Position numbers and translations under genes: made by a program
The notes under the pieces: generated by a model
What the model was told of the DNA's origin: nothing
Databases searched by the model: none
Seen by the model: only the letters and a program-made list of their open reading frames with translations
In this document: positions 38,718 to 48,101 of the stretch, in pieces
Numbering within the stretch: position 1 is the stretch's first letter
How the letters are laid out: each line of letters starts with the position of its first letter
Source: Acinetobacter sp. SAAs474
GTDB taxonomy: Bacteria > Pseudomonadota > Gammaproteobacteria > Pseudomonadales > Moraxellaceae
Reading direction: 5' to 3'
Length of the DNA stretch: 64,000 nucleotides
Assembly (NCBI RefSeq): GCF_032823475.1
Contig: NZ_CP127915.1
Span: forward strand, 2,170,001-2,234,000

Positions 38718-39941
38718 TTATGGTGTTGTATTCGGCGTAAACTCTTTAAAATCAGCCTTTCTAATTTTGGCATGAATCCCTTTTGTCTTGTCGACCACTT
38801 GAGATACTTCAAAATCGGTTGCAGCACTTAAATAGGCATAGGCAATTTCTTCATCAATACCATATTCTTGATTTAAAAAGCGAATAGCTTCACGCGTAGA
38901 TTTTTTCATTGCTTCATCAAGATCTGGATCTAACCCTGGTGTAATCCAAAATTCTGCATTTTCTGCTAATGGTTGCTGAACTTGTTTACCTGGAATATGA
39001 TCTCGTCCAGTTTTTAATAAGGTTAATTTTACCGTTGCACGTGCAGAAGCTTCTAGCGCTGTTAATGCCACCTCACCATCACCTTGAGCAAAATGGCTGT
39101 CTCCTGTATAAAATAATGCACCGGGTACCTGAATTGGATAATAAACAGTAGAGCCTGCACCTAATTCATTGATATCAATATTGCCACCATACATTGCTGG
39201 TGGAACGGAATGTACTGGTGCTGAGGTATTTGCAGCGACCCCCATAATGCCCATAAAGGGATTAAGTGGAAAGCGAATCGCCTTACCTGATGATGTTTTT
39301 AATACACCTTCATACTCGCCAGTAGCATTTTTTTCTATGGGTGTAAATATTGAAACATTACCATAACGTTCAGGATGTTGTGCTGAGGCATCTGCTTGTT
39401 GAGTACGTTTAGGAAATTCACCCACTAATGCACCTTTACCATGGCGATTGGAAATTACACCATAAGGCACACGAGGTTCAACTTTGATGACTTCTACCTT
39501 TAAAATATCGCCGGGCTGGGCACCTTGGACTTCAATTGGTCCGGTTACAATATGTGGTCCATCTCGATGGAAATCATGCTTAAGCTTTGACTGGGTAATT
39601 TTTTTAGCTTCATCAAGAATATATTTGTCTTTAACACCTTTTGATTTAAAATATTTTTCTGCATCACGCCCTTGATCTTCAAGTAAGCCTTCGTGTGAGA
39701 CGGTATCAAAGGTAACGACACTTCCAGATGGTACCGAAAGTACTGGTTTCGCATCTTTATTGGGTAAGTAGCCCCAAGTAATAGTCTCTAAAGTGGATGG
39801 GACATAATAATATTGAGGATATTGCTCTGACTGAAGTTGTGTTGGACGATCTGTAATTTGCTTTAAAACCTGAAAATCTTCTGCATATGATGTCCCGAAA
39901 ATACCCAACATAATCATCGAAAGCACTGTGCGTTGAAACAT
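38718..39941 (-). CDS. Exported acetamidase/formamidase family protein
   Basis: 407 residues with a signal peptide (MFQRTVLSMIMLGIFGTSYA, cleaved before EDFQ). The body shows the FmdA/AmdA family pattern: DGPHIVTGPIEVQGAQPGD, GIMGVAANTSAPVHSVPPAMYGGN (split: GIMGVAANTSAP, SVPPAMYGGNID), FYTGDSHFAQGDGEVALTALE. These enzymes hydrolyse short amides or formamide; the exported version is less usual. It converges with the barrel gene across the long hairpin. Role in the same pathway is possible, for example hydrolysing an amide or lactam outside the cytosol, but unproven. Confidence 0.82.
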   Translation of the reverse strand: MFQRTVLSMIMLGIFGTSYAEDFQVLKQITDRPTQLQSEQYPQYYYVPSTLETITWGYLPNKDAKPVLSVPSGSVVTFDTVSHEGLLEDQGRDAEKYFKSKGVKDKYILDEAKKITQSKLKHDFHRDGPHIVTGPIEVQGAQPGDILKVEVIKVEPRVPYGVISNRHGKGALVGEFPKRTQQADASAQHPERYGNVSIFTPIEKNATGEYEGVLKTSSGKAIRFPLNPFMGIMGVAANTSAPVHSVPPAMYGGNIDINELGAGSTVYYPIQVPGALFYTGDSHFAQGDGEVALTALEASARATVKLTLLKTGRDHIPGKQVQQPLAENAEFWITPGLDPDLDEAMKKSTREAIRFLNQEYGIDEEIAYAYLSAATDFEVSQVVDKTKGIHAKIRKADFKEFTPNTTP

Positions 39942-40243
39942 AAAAATTACCTTAAGTTATGCATAATCAAGAATGGTAGTCATGATTAAGCAATTCTTGT
40001 GCCAGACTATAAAATGATTTTTTAAGCAGACATCGATATATTTTGCATTTATACGGTGCAATGAAGTGGGATGTTGTATATTTTGCGCTAAGATGATGGG
40101 CTTTGGATTAAATTATCAGCAATGGGTGTGGAATTCAATTTGCTATTTGATCATTGATATTGATCATGACGTGCTAGATGCTCAACCCTTTCATTGGCGC
40201 AAGTAATGCGGCCATAGTGGCTGGTTTTTTAAGTGGATTGTTT
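39942..40243. other. Gap between the amidase and DUF441 genes
   Basis: 302 bp with no supported gene. A 30-codon frame at about 40179 reading like a membrane-protein tail (NPFIGASNAAIVAG) has no ribosome-binding site and overlaps the DUF441 end. It is more likely a relic or chance. Confidence 0.4.
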
Positions 40244-40699
40244 TTAGCGTCCAGTACCAATGATTAAGGATAGCATACCTGCAGCAATCAGAGGGCCGAC
40301 AGGAACACCCCTTAATACAGCCACACCTGCAACGGTACCAATGAGCAGTCCTGCAACCACATTAGGTTGATTGGTCATGAGTTGTACACCACGACCGCCT
40401 AGCCATGCCACAAAAAGACCAATCATAATGGCTGCCAAAGATTTCCAGTCTAAAAAAGATTTTAATATCTCATTACCGGGAATTTTTCCACTTGCGATGG
40501 GCGTTAGTACGCCAATCGTGAGAATAATAATTCCCAGATTTAAACCATGTTGTTGTAATAAAGGTAAAAATTCATTTAAAGGTGTAATGCGAAAAATAAT
40601 TAATACACCAGCCGCAATGGTTACTGCACTATTATGACTAAAGATGCCACAAGCGAGTAATACTAAAAGAACAATGAGATTTAGATCAAGCTGTGCCAT
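40244..40699 (-). CDS. DUF441 (YeaL-type) integral membrane protein
   Basis: 151 residues of the UPF0756/DUF441 family with four hydrophobic segments. The conserved text [16 protein letters not shown] at the N-terminus and [18 protein letters not shown] at the C-terminus are family hallmarks. It sits in the inner membrane and has no known function; expression of relatives is stress-linked in some species. It is a single-gene unit divergent from rsuA. Confidence 0.88.
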   Translation of the reverse strand: MAQLDLNLIVLLVLLACGIFSHNSAVTIAAGVLIIFRITPLNEFLPLLQQHGLNLGIIILTIGVLTPIASGKIPGNEILKSFLDWKSLAAIMIGLFVAWLGGRGVQLMTNQPNVVAGLLIGTVAGVAVLRGVPVGPLIAAGMLSLIIGTGR

Positions 40700-40943
40700 G
40701 TAGCAGATAAAATTGTTATAAAGTAATGATTGTAGTCCTTTTAGTGGATAAAAAAAGCGTTATCTTAAATTGTCTATGCTAGATGCGCATTGAATCACCA
40801 GATTGATTTTATTCACTGCGATAGCAAATGCTATCCTATATATCATTTTTATCCGCTTATTTTATGATCAATATTTAGATGGGCTGGTAAAAATAAGAAT
40901 TTTGTTTACACTATTCAAAGATTTTAAATAAGATGAATCAAGC

Positions 40944-41690
40944 ATGATGTTGTTGGAAAAGATGTTGCAGTCACAAGGTTTTGGTACTCGAAAACATTGT
41001 CAGCAGTTAATTAAACAAGGTGCTGTCGAGATTCATAATGATGTAAAAATGAATCCTAAGGAAAAAGTTTCTCTAGAAGATTTATGCTTTAGTGTCTATG
41101 GAAAAGAATATCAATATCGTGAAAAAGTATATATTGCATTAAATAAACCAAAAGATTATGAATGCTCACATCAAGCGACTCATCATTTTAGTGTATTTGA
41201 ATTATTTGATGAAATACTCTGTCAACGTAATTTACAGTGTGTTGGACGGTTGGATCAAGATACGACAGGGTTATTATTACTGACGGATGATGGTCAGTTT
41301 CTACAAGCATTGACCCATCCCAAAAAGCACGTGGCCAAAATTTATCAAATGTCCACAGTTGATCCAGTGAGCGATGAGCAAATTGTACAATTACAACAAG
41401 GTGTAGCATTGCATCAGGAGCAAGGCATTTTTGCAGCGACAGATGTATTGCGTCTAAGTGAATATCAGCTACAAATGACCATTCATCAGGGTGTTTATCA
41501 TCAAGTTAAGCGCATGGTTGCTGCTGTAGGGAATAAAGTAGAACAGTTGCATCGCCAGCAAATTGGTCAACTTTGTTTGCCAACATTGGCTGAAGGTGAA
41601 TGGTTGTATTTAAATTCGGAGCAAATCAGACAAGCGCGGTATCGGACTATTTCAGGAAACAGTGATACGTCTGAAATTGTTCATCTTTGA
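40944..41690 (+). CDS. 16S rRNA pseudouridine-516 synthase RsuA-type
   Basis: 248 residues. An N-terminal S4 RNA-binding domain (LEKMLQSQGFGTRKHCQQ) is followed by the RsuA-family catalytic motif GRLDQDTTGLLLLTDDG with its Asp near residue 104, and VYHQVKRMVAAVGNKV, the KRM segment of the RsuA/RluB/E/F group. S4 plus total length fits RsuA. It modifies rRNA, most likely U516. Two ATGs stand in tandem at 40944 and 40947 without a good ribosome-binding site. Its last 44 bp overlap the convergent GNAT gene. Confidence 0.85.
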   Translation: MMLLEKMLQSQGFGTRKHCQQLIKQGAVEIHNDVKMNPKEKVSLEDLCFSVYGKEYQYREKVYIALNKPKDYECSHQATHHFSVFELFDEILCQRNLQCVGRLDQDTTGLLLLTDDGQFLQALTHPKKHVAKIYQMSTVDPVSDEQIVQLQQGVALHQEQGIFAATDVLRLSEYQLQMTIHQGVYHQVKRMVAAVGNKVEQLHRQQIGQLCLPTLAEGEWLYLNSEQIRQARYRTISGNSDTSEIVHL

Positions 41691-42090
41691 CAAAACCCAT
41701 TTTCTCATACAGTTCATGAGACTGGTAGTTACTACGGCCAGTCTCTAAGCTAATTCTTAATGCATTACGTTCTACAGCAAATAAAATGGCAGTATCAATC
41801 AACTGTTTAGCTACACCTTGTCGACGATAACGTGGAGTAATATAAACATCGTCTAAAATATAATAAGTGGAACAAGATACGCTTGAAAAACCCAGATAAA
41901 GCAAAACAAAGCCAGTTAATTGTTGGTCTTTGCGATGGATAAAAATAATACTTTGCTGATTTTCAAATCGTTGCTTTAAAAACTGATAAGAACGTTGTAG
42001 GTTTGAAGAACTACCATAAAATTGGCGATACTCATCAAAAAGAATGGCAAGTTCCTCTAGGTCATCTAGGGTGGCACGTTTTACAATCAT
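41647..42090 (-). CDS. GNAT-family N-acetyltransferase
   Basis: 147 residues from ATG 42090, which has GGAG 6 bases upstream; an ATG at 42102 would overlap that ribosome-binding site. The acetyl-CoA-binding motif RYRRQGVAKQLI (R-x-x-G-x-A) and LRISLETGRSNYQSHELYEKMGF near the end identify a GNAT fold. The acceptor is unknown (small molecule, protein N-terminus or tRNA). It overlaps the 3' end of rsuA by 44 bp in antisense orientation. Confidence 0.82.
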   Translation of the reverse strand: MIVKRATLDDLEELAILFDEYRQFYGSSSNLQRSYQFLKQRFENQQSIIFIHRKDQQLTGFVLLYLGFSSVSCSTYYILDDVYITPRYRRQGVAKQLIDTAILFAVERNALRISLETGRSNYQSHELYEKMGFVKDEQFQTYHCFLK

Positions 42091-42186
42091 TCGCAGCTCC
42101 ATGCTTTAATATCAATATTGTATTGTTGCAGCATAAAACGTTTTAACGCGAAAAAAATAAAAAAAGTGTTTAAAAATGCATCATTG

Positions 42187-42525
42187 TTAACTTTTGTCAG
42201 TTTCTCCAAGGAGTTCATCTAACTCTTTAAAAAGATCAATATGCTCATCATCGAATGGTGTATCTTGCATGTTGATATCTGAACTGGATAATGATTCAAA
42301 CTGATGATTTTTTTGAATCTGTTGCAGATGTTTGAGTTTCATAATTTTCATGACATTTATATTTTGATTTTCAATGGAAAAGGGAATTGATTTAGTAAGT
42401 ACAACCTGTCTAAAAAAAAGGCGAACAGCTTGTGCAGGCGTAATCCCCAATTGTTTAAAAACAGCAAAAGCCTGTTTTTTTTCCTGTGAATCTAGACGAA
42501 TTTGATAGACTTCAGTTTTTCTCAT
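42187..42525 (-). CDS. RelB/DinJ-family ribbon-helix-helix protein without a toxin partner
   Basis: 112 residues. The N-terminus VYQIRLDSQEKKQAFAV, then LGITPAQAVRLFFRQVVLTKSIPFSIE, is the ribbon-helix-helix region of RelB/DinJ antitoxins. The C-terminus is acidic (DTPFDDEHIDLFKELDELL), as in the toxin-wrapping tail of DinJ. There is no RelE/YafQ-like gene next to it; the next gene downstream on the strand is the GNAT, 96 bp away. It may be an orphan antitoxin or a stand-alone repressor. Confidence 0.78.
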   Translation of the reverse strand: MRKTEVYQIRLDSQEKKQAFAVFKQLGITPAQAVRLFFRQVVLTKSIPFSIENQNINVMKIMKLKHLQQIQKNHQFESLSSSDINMQDTPFDDEHIDLFKELDELLGETDKS

Positions 42526-42694
42526 AATTGTTTAAATTGTCAGTGTCTTTATTTCAGGCTTTATTCTAATTGAACTAAATGTAATTTCAATAACATTACA
42601 TCGTAAATTTAATGAGGATCATCAAAGCAACACGATTGATACTTTGTGCTGTTTTTTTTGAGTATTTTGATCATGAGTAACGTGATATATATTG

Positions 42695-43633
42695 CTATAA
42701 ATCAAGATCATATTGTGAGCTAAAACACATTTCACGCTGCTGAATAGGATCCTGAAAAGTGAGATGTTTCGCTAATAATTGTAGTGGTGCTGAAAAATCG
42801 TCTGCTGGCTTATGAATAACTTGGGGATAAAATGGATCATTTTTGATGGGTAGTCCTAAATAACTTAAATGTACTCGAAGTTGATGCTGCTTTCCTGTAT
42901 GTGGTTGTAGTAGATATTTTGCCCAGTGTTGATTGTGATGTAGTAAGGTAATATCTGTTTGACTATTATTTATACCGGGCATGACTTGCATGGTATAAAA
43001 AGGTATTCCTTTTTCCATTCTAAGATTAACTTGCTGTGGAAAAGTGAGCGTTGGATTGAAGGGAGCAATAGCATGATAGCTTTTATAAACTTGTCGCTGT
43101 GCAAATAATTGTTGATAGTGTCCACGTGTTTCAGGCGTTTTAGAAAATAAGACCACTCCAGCGGTTTCACGGTCTAGACGATGAATGGGGGTTAGATATG
43201 GATTATTTGTTTGTTGTTTTAATCGCACCAAAAGCGTTTGTTGTACATATTGACCTGTTGGCGTCATAGTTAAAAAATGAGGCTTATCGACGACCAATAA
43301 ATGATCATTTTCAAATAAAATATGATGTGGAAAAGGCACCACTATTTCATGTTTTAAAAAGCGATAATAAAACACATGGCGATATGCGGTAAAAGGACTG
43401 TCAATATTTAGACAATTGCCTGATTGATCATAAATTAATTGATCTATAAAGCGTTGAGACCATTCTTGTGGAGTAATATGAGAAAATTGATGACATAAAT
43501 ATGCAAAAACAGTAGCAGGTTGAGGCTGAATATCAGGCAGATATACCTGACTTGCGCTGACGCCATCAATCATGGGCGGAATAAAGTCTGTTTTGGTTTT
43601 TAAGGATTGGGAATCTTGCATGGCAGCAGGCAT
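42695..43633 (-). CDS. RluA-family pseudouridine synthase
   Basis: 312 residues. The catalytic motif HRLDRETAGVVLFSK (Asp near 147) is of the RluA type, and QPHTGKQHQLRVHLSYLG and GLPIKNDPFYP follow at the end. The N-terminal 90 residues (QWSQRF-like helix region) lack a classical S4 domain. The target could be tRNA U32/23S U746 or another site. The start ATG at 43633 has a weak context, and an ATG at 43621 is an alternative. It is the second RluA-family gene in the window. The upstream gap 43634-44030 shows no gene. Confidence 0.82.
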   Translation of the reverse strand: MPAAMQDSQSLKTKTDFIPPMIDGVSASQVYLPDIQPQPATVFAYLCHQFSHITPQEWSQRFIDQLIYDQSGNCLNIDSPFTAYRHVFYYRFLKHEIVVPFPHHILFENDHLLVVDKPHFLTMTPTGQYVQQTLLVRLKQQTNNPYLTPIHRLDRETAGVVLFSKTPETRGHYQQLFAQRQVYKSYHAIAPFNPTLTFPQQVNLRMEKGIPFYTMQVMPGINNSQTDITLLHHNQHWAKYLLQPHTGKQHQLRVHLSYLGLPIKNDPFYPQVIHKPADDFSAPLQLLAKHLTFQDPIQQREMCFSSQYDLDL

Positions 43634-44030
43634 TAGAGAGAATTTTTAAACAATAGGGCATAAATATATTTGCTGATCCAGATTTTTTATGCAACTGTAA
43701 AATCGCATAATATCGATGTTTTCAGAAATTATTAAAGGAAAAGTATATCCAATTTTGAGTTTAATTACGTATCTAGCCGATGGAAAAAATCAACTGATCC
43801 AATTCTTCATTATTTAATTGCAATGTTGGTGGCAGCAGTCTTTTTAAATTACAGATTTAAGCGATAGTGCTGTTGATGAATTGCTTTAAAAATAAACAGT
43901 TTTAATCATCTAATTTGCTGAGCTATCATTTGCTGCTATGACTTTTATGTGGAGCAACATAGGTTTTGCTGCTTTGCGGTGCTATGATACGCTTTCCTTA
44001 ATACTGTGTTGTGAGTCTTCTGTTGTGAGT

Positions 44031-44507
44031 ATGCCATATTCATTTAATTTAGCTTTAAAGAGTGAGCATGATACCCAAAATTTGGCACAGGTTTTAGCGC
44101 ATAATTTTAAGCAAGGTGTGATTTATTTAATTGGTGACTTAGGGGCAGGTAAAACAACATTTACCCGTTATTTTTTACAAAGTTTAGGCCATCAAGGTGC
44201 AGTAAAAAGTCCAACTTATACGCTAATCGAACCTTATCATATTGCAGATCAAGATATTTTTCATTTTGATTTATATCGGTTAAATGATCCTTATGAATTA
44301 GAATTAATGGGAATCAGAGATTATTTGGAAACAGCTCAAGCACTGTTTTTATTTGAATGGCCATCCAAAGGTGAAGATCAAATTCCAGTGGCAGATGTGA
44401 TAATTGAGATTGAAAAAACAGAAGATGAAATGGTACGTTATGTTAAAATACAATCATCATCTGTGGCATTACAACAGGCCTTAGAATTTCAATTTAATCC
44501 GCTATAG
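44031..44507 (+). CDS. tsaE: tRNA N6-threonylcarbamoyladenosine biosynthesis ATPase TsaE
   Basis: 158 residues from ATG 44031, the normal family length; a longer frame to 43938 adds 31 Cys-rich residues that do not belong. Walker [13 protein letters not shown] near residue 40, then [12 protein letters not shown] (the family's switch motif) and HFDLYRL, FEWP. TsaE works with TsaB and TsaD to make t6A37 in ANN-decoding tRNAs. Its stop lies 10 bp before mutL. Confidence 0.92.
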   Translation: MPYSFNLALKSEHDTQNLAQVLAHNFKQGVIYLIGDLGAGKTTFTRYFLQSLGHQGAVKSPTYTLIEPYHIADQDIFHFDLYRLNDPYELELMGIRDYLETAQALFLFEWPSKGEDQIPVADVIIEIEKTEDEMVRYVKIQSSSVALQQALEFQFNPL

Positions 44508-44517
44508 TGGTCTAAAT

Positions 44518-46446
44518 ATGCGTCGTATCCATACACTTAATCCTGCGTTAGCGAACCAAATTTCAGCAGGAGAAGTGATTGAACGTCCTGCTTCTGTTGT
44601 TAAAGAGTTACTTGAAAACTCCATTGATGCAGGGGCAACTGAATTAATTGTTCGTATTGAGCAAGGCGGCAGCAGTTTAATTGAAATTGTTGATAATGGG
44701 CAGGGTATTCATCCAGATGATTTACCCTTGGCCGTAATGCGTCACGCGACAAGTAAAATTCAAACCTCAGAAGATTTACATGCGATTATGAGTTTGGGTT
44801 TTCGCGGTGAGGCACTGGCTTCTATTGCAGCTGTATCAAGGTTAACATTAACCAGCAGTCAAAATGATGATGGTGTTGGTTATCAGATTGAAGTGAATGG
44901 TACTGCATTTGATCATCAAGAAATACAAGCTGTTGCTGCCAATCAAGGTAGCCATATTAGAGTTCAGGATTTATTTTTTAATGTGCCTGCACGTCGTAAA
45001 TTTTTAAAAAAACCTAGTACTGAATTTGGCCATATTGAAGAAGTTGTACGCCGTTTAGCATTAATCCATTTTGATCTGCGTTTTGTGCTGGAACATAATA
45101 ATCAACTTAAAATCAATTTACCAATTGCAGATAGTGGTGAATTACGTTTTCAACGTGTACAACAACTATTAGGACGTCAATTTATTGAGAATGCATATTG
45201 GTTGGATCATGATAGTATTCATATGCGATTAAGTGGATGGTTAGGTCATCCTTCTGATGCGCGTGCACAAGCTGATTTACAATATGTTTATGTTAATGGT
45301 CGTATTGTAAAAGACAGGACCATTTCACATGCCTTAAGAATGGCTTATGAGGGTATTTTACATGGCCATCAACATGCTGCATATTTGCTGTTTTTAGAAG
45401 TCGAACCAGAAAGTATCGATGTTAATGTTCATCCAACTAAACATGAAATTCGTTTTTTAAATCAACGAGAAATACATGAGTTTGTTCGTCATTATGCGAA
45501 ACAAACGTTGTCTCAGTTTCAAACGGCATCCGCTGATTTGGCAACAGCAATGAAAGTTGAGCAAGTAGCAGAGCATTCATTTCATGCTGTGCCAGCACCT
45601 CGTTATCAAGAACAATTTCAACTTCATCATGTTGATCGTCAGCATTCGAATGAAAATAATACAGATCACGCAGCAGCATTGTTGACCGAGTTTGAACATC
45701 GCAGTGCTCAAACGATTCAAACACAGCGACATGCACACCCACCAGCAAAAGAGATGTTAAAGCGCTATTTAACGCCTATTAAAATAAGCGCTGCTGAAGA
45801 TCAACAACAGCAAGTATCTGAACCCGATGCAGCAACTTTAATCGCTGCTAAAACAGATGAATATCCTTTAGGTATTGCCATTGCACAGTTACATGGTATT
45901 TATATTCTGGCACAAAATAGTGAAGGATTAATTATTGTTGATATGCATGCTGCACATGAGCGTATTGTGCTACAGCAAATGAAAGCCGCATGGGATAAAC
46001 CAGAGTTTTGGCTTTCACAGCAACTATTAATCCCGAAAATTATTAGCATTACACGTATGCAGGCGATTCGGGTAGATGAGCTTAAAGATCAATTTGCCCG
46101 TTTAGGATTGGATATTAATCAATATGGTGATGAACAGGTCATTGTCCGTGGTGTGCCTGCAATTTTACATAAAGCAGATTTTGCCGCATTGATTCCTGAA
46201 TTGTTGAATGATTTAGATCCAAATGATGAAGCACAAGCTTTATTAAATAAGCGTGATCAAATTTTGGCTGGCATGGCTTGCCACAGTGCTGTACGTGCAC
46301 ATCGAATGTTAAGTCTTTCAGAAATGAATGCTTTACTGCGACAAATGGAACAAACAGAATTTGCTAGTCAGTGTAATCATGGCCGACCAACATGGCGGGC
46401 ATTTCCACTGAGCCAATTAGATAAACTTTTTGCTCGAGGAGAGTAG
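44518..46446 (+). CDS. mutL: DNA mismatch repair protein MutL
   Basis: 642 residues. GHKL ATPase motifs ELLENSIDAGAT, DNGQGI and GFRGEALASI are in the first 110 residues, with NVHPTKHEIRF ending the N-terminal domain. The C-terminal domain has an endonuclease-type motif DMHAAHERIVLQQ near residue 479, ACHSAV and CNHGRPTW. This is the metal site of nicking MutL proteins, absent from E. coli. The expected last Glu of DQHA-x2-E-x4-E is Gln here (HERIVLQ). It couples MutS recognition to strand removal and lies in a tsaE-mutL-miaA-hfq run. Confidence 0.94.
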   Translation: MRRIHTLNPALANQISAGEVIERPASVVKELLENSIDAGATELIVRIEQGGSSLIEIVDNGQGIHPDDLPLAVMRHATSKIQTSEDLHAIMSLGFRGEALASIAAVSRLTLTSSQNDDGVGYQIEVNGTAFDHQEIQAVAANQGSHIRVQDLFFNVPARRKFLKKPSTEFGHIEEVVRRLALIHFDLRFVLEHNNQLKINLPIADSGELRFQRVQQLLGRQFIENAYWLDHDSIHMRLSGWLGHPSDARAQADLQYVYVNGRIVKDRTISHALRMAYEGILHGHQHAAYLLFLEVEPESIDVNVHPTKHEIRFLNQREIHEFVRHYAKQTLSQFQTASADLATAMKVEQVAEHSFHAVPAPRYQEQFQLHHVDRQHSNENNTDHAAALLTEFEHRSAQTIQTQRHAHPPAKEMLKRYLTPIKISAAEDQQQQVSEPDAATLIAAKTDEYPLGIAIAQLHGIYILAQNSEGLIIVDMHAAHERIVLQQMKAAWDKPEFWLSQQLLIPKIISITRMQAIRVDELKDQFARLGLDINQYGDEQVIVRGVPAILHKADFAALIPELLNDLDPNDEAQALLNKRDQILAGMACHSAVRAHRMLSLSEMNALLRQMEQTEFASQCNHGRPTWRAFPLSQLDKLFARGE

Positions 46447-46452
46447 TTATAT

Positions 46453-47397
46453 ATGTCGAATCAATTGCCTGTCATTAATTTAATGGGGCCTACTGCAAGT
46501 GGAAAAACAGCATTAGCATGTACATTATATGAGCATGGTGGATTTGAGCTTATTTCTGTCGATTCGGCATTGGTTTATCGGGATATGGATATTGGTACAG
46601 CAAAACCGAGTAAAGCAGAACAGGCTAAATATCCGCATCACTTAATTGATATTATTTCTCCATTAGAGGTTTATTCTGCGGCAGAATTTGTAGAAGATGC
46701 TTGTCGTTTAATTGATGATATTCATGCCAAAGGTAAAGTCCCTATTTTGGTGGGCGGAACGATGCTTTATTTTAAAGCGCTGTTGGAAGGATTATCGAGT
46801 AATTTACCCAGCGCTGATTTGGCGATTCGTGATGCAATTGAGTGTGAGGCACAACAATGGGGCTGGGATGCTGTTTATGCAGAATTATGTCGCGTAGATC
46901 CTTTGGCAGGGGCAAAATTTAAAGTAAGTGATAGACAGCGCATTATTCGTGCTTTAGAAGTCTATCGTATTACGGGACAACCCATTACTCAATTACAAGC
47001 ACAGCAACCCAAGAATCAACCTTATCGTTATCGATTTGAGAATTATGCTTTAGTTCCTGATCGTGCTGAACTACATCAGCGAATTGAAAAAAGATTACAA
47101 ATAATGTGGGAAAGTGGTTTTTTAAATGAAGTTAAAGTTCTTATCGAAAAATATGATTTAAATAAAAATTTACCCGCAATGCGTGCTGTTGGGTACCGAC
47201 AGGCCTTAGAATTCCTTACAGAATGTGATAAAAATCACATAAATTTGCAAGAATTGGAAAATAAAGCACTATTTGCAACACGACAACTGGCGAAACGTCA
47301 ATACACTTGGTTACGTTCTTTGCAAGAATTGCATCAAATACACACATATTTTACGGTGAAGAGTGCACAAGAAGACTTGCTAAACTATTACGTTTAA
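46453..47397 (+). CDS. miaA: tRNA dimethylallyltransferase MiaA
   Basis: 314 residues. P-loop [11 protein letters not shown] at residues 12-22, [19 protein letters not shown] binding the isoprenyl donor and A37, [14 protein letters not shown], and the C-terminal [13 protein letters not shown]. It adds a dimethylallyl group to A37 of tRNAs reading UNN codons. The start is 6 bp after mutL with GAGGAG in the mutL end. hfq lies 94 bp downstream. Confidence 0.95.
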   Translation: MSNQLPVINLMGPTASGKTALACTLYEHGGFELISVDSALVYRDMDIGTAKPSKAEQAKYPHHLIDIISPLEVYSAAEFVEDACRLIDDIHAKGKVPILVGGTMLYFKALLEGLSSNLPSADLAIRDAIECEAQQWGWDAVYAELCRVDPLAGAKFKVSDRQRIIRALEVYRITGQPITQLQAQQPKNQPYRYRFENYALVPDRAELHQRIEKRLQIMWESGFLNEVKVLIEKYDLNKNLPAMRAVGYRQALEFLTECDKNHINLQELENKALFATRQLAKRQYTWLRSLQELHQIHTYFTVKSAQEDLLNYYV

Positions 47398-47491
47398 AGC
47401 AAAATTTACTTACTATCTTTTTTATAAATTTTAATTGAAAAATTAGAGATAGTTTTGCGCTGATATTTTAGTTTTTTTTTGGAGTTATAAC

Positions 47492-47983
47492 ATGTCTAAA
47501 GGTCAAACTTTACAAGATCCGTTCTTGAATTCTCTTCGTAAAGAGCGTATTCCAGTTTCTATCTTCCTCGTTAACGGTATTAAATTACAAGGTCATATTG
47601 AATCTTTTGACCAATATGTGGTTTTATTAAAAAATACAGTAAGCCAAATGGTTTACAAGCATGCAATTTCGACTGTAGTGCCTGCACGTAATCCACGTCC
47701 AGCTGGTGCGCAAGGTAGTACACCTGCATTTGGTGGTGGTCAAGGTGGTGCACCTGCATTTGGTGGTCAAGGTGGCGGCTTCGGTGGTCAAGGTGGCTTC
47801 GGTGGTCAAGGTGGCGGCTTCGGTGGTCAAGGTGGCTTCGGTGGTCAAGGTGGCTTCGGTGGTCAAGGTGGCTTTGGCGGTCAAGGTGGTTTCGGTGGTC
47901 AAGGTGGTTTCGGTGGTCAAGGTGGCTTTGATGCAGAACCAAAATTTGATGATTCACAAGAAGATGATAATAGCAATCGTTAA
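47492..47983 (+). CDS. hfq: RNA chaperone Hfq with long glycine-rich tail
   Basis: 163 residues against 102 in E. coli. The first 70 are a normal Hfq core: Sm1 ([22 protein letters not shown], split near residue 20) and Sm2 ([13 protein letters not shown]). Residues 72-146 are almost only G, F and Q, built of nine FGGQGG-type units, then an acidic end [11 protein letters not shown]. Long Gly-rich Hfq tails are known in Moraxellaceae. Hfq pairs small RNAs with mRNAs as a hexamer. Ribosome-binding site GGAG lies 9 bases before the ATG; a terminator follows. Confidence 0.97.
   Translation: MSKGQTLQDPFLNSLRKERIPVSIFLVNGIKLQGHIESFDQYVVLLKNTVSQMVYKHAISTVVPARNPRPAGAQGSTPAFGGGQGGAPAFGGQGGGFGGQGGFGGQGGGFGGQGGFGGQGGFGGQGGFGGQGGFGGQGGFGGQGGFDAEPKFDDSQEDDNSNR
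47759..47926 (+). repeat. Tandem repeat encoding the Hfq tail
   Basis: Nine in-frame units, seven of 18 bp and two of 21 bp (an extra GGC), each coding FGGQGG or FGGQGGG. Units differ almost only at third positions (TTC/TTT, GGC/GGT). Near identity at the DNA level makes slippage likely, so unit number may vary between strains. Confidence 0.92.
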
Positions 47984-47997
47984 TTGATTCTAAACAA

Positions 47998-48027
47998 AAA
48001 GGCTGTCATTAATGACAGCCTTTTTTT
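47998..48027 (+). terminator. Terminator of hfq
   Basis: GGCTGTCATT (48001-48010) and AATGACAGCC (48011-48020) form a stem flanked by A and T runs, just after the stop codon. Confidence 0.88.
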
Positions 48028-48101
48028 ATTCTACATAAGAATTTTATGATTATTTATGGTAAATATATCATTTTCATCTTGTCTAATTGAGCATGGGTGT
48101 A

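Noticed and set aside
40179..40271. 30-codon frame that looks like a membrane-protein tail
   Set aside because: No ribosome-binding site, overlaps the DUF441 3' end, too short to assign; kept only as a remark.
47759..47926. Regular short repeats considered as a CRISPR array
   Set aside because: Units are contiguous, in frame and coding for the Hfq tail, with no spacers; no CRISPR or cas gene was seen anywhere in the window.
47580..47957. Minus-strand frames across hfq rich in His-Leu-Asp or Thr repeats
   Set aside because: They mirror the tandem repeat in the hfq tail on the opposite strand; no ribosome-binding site or independent support.
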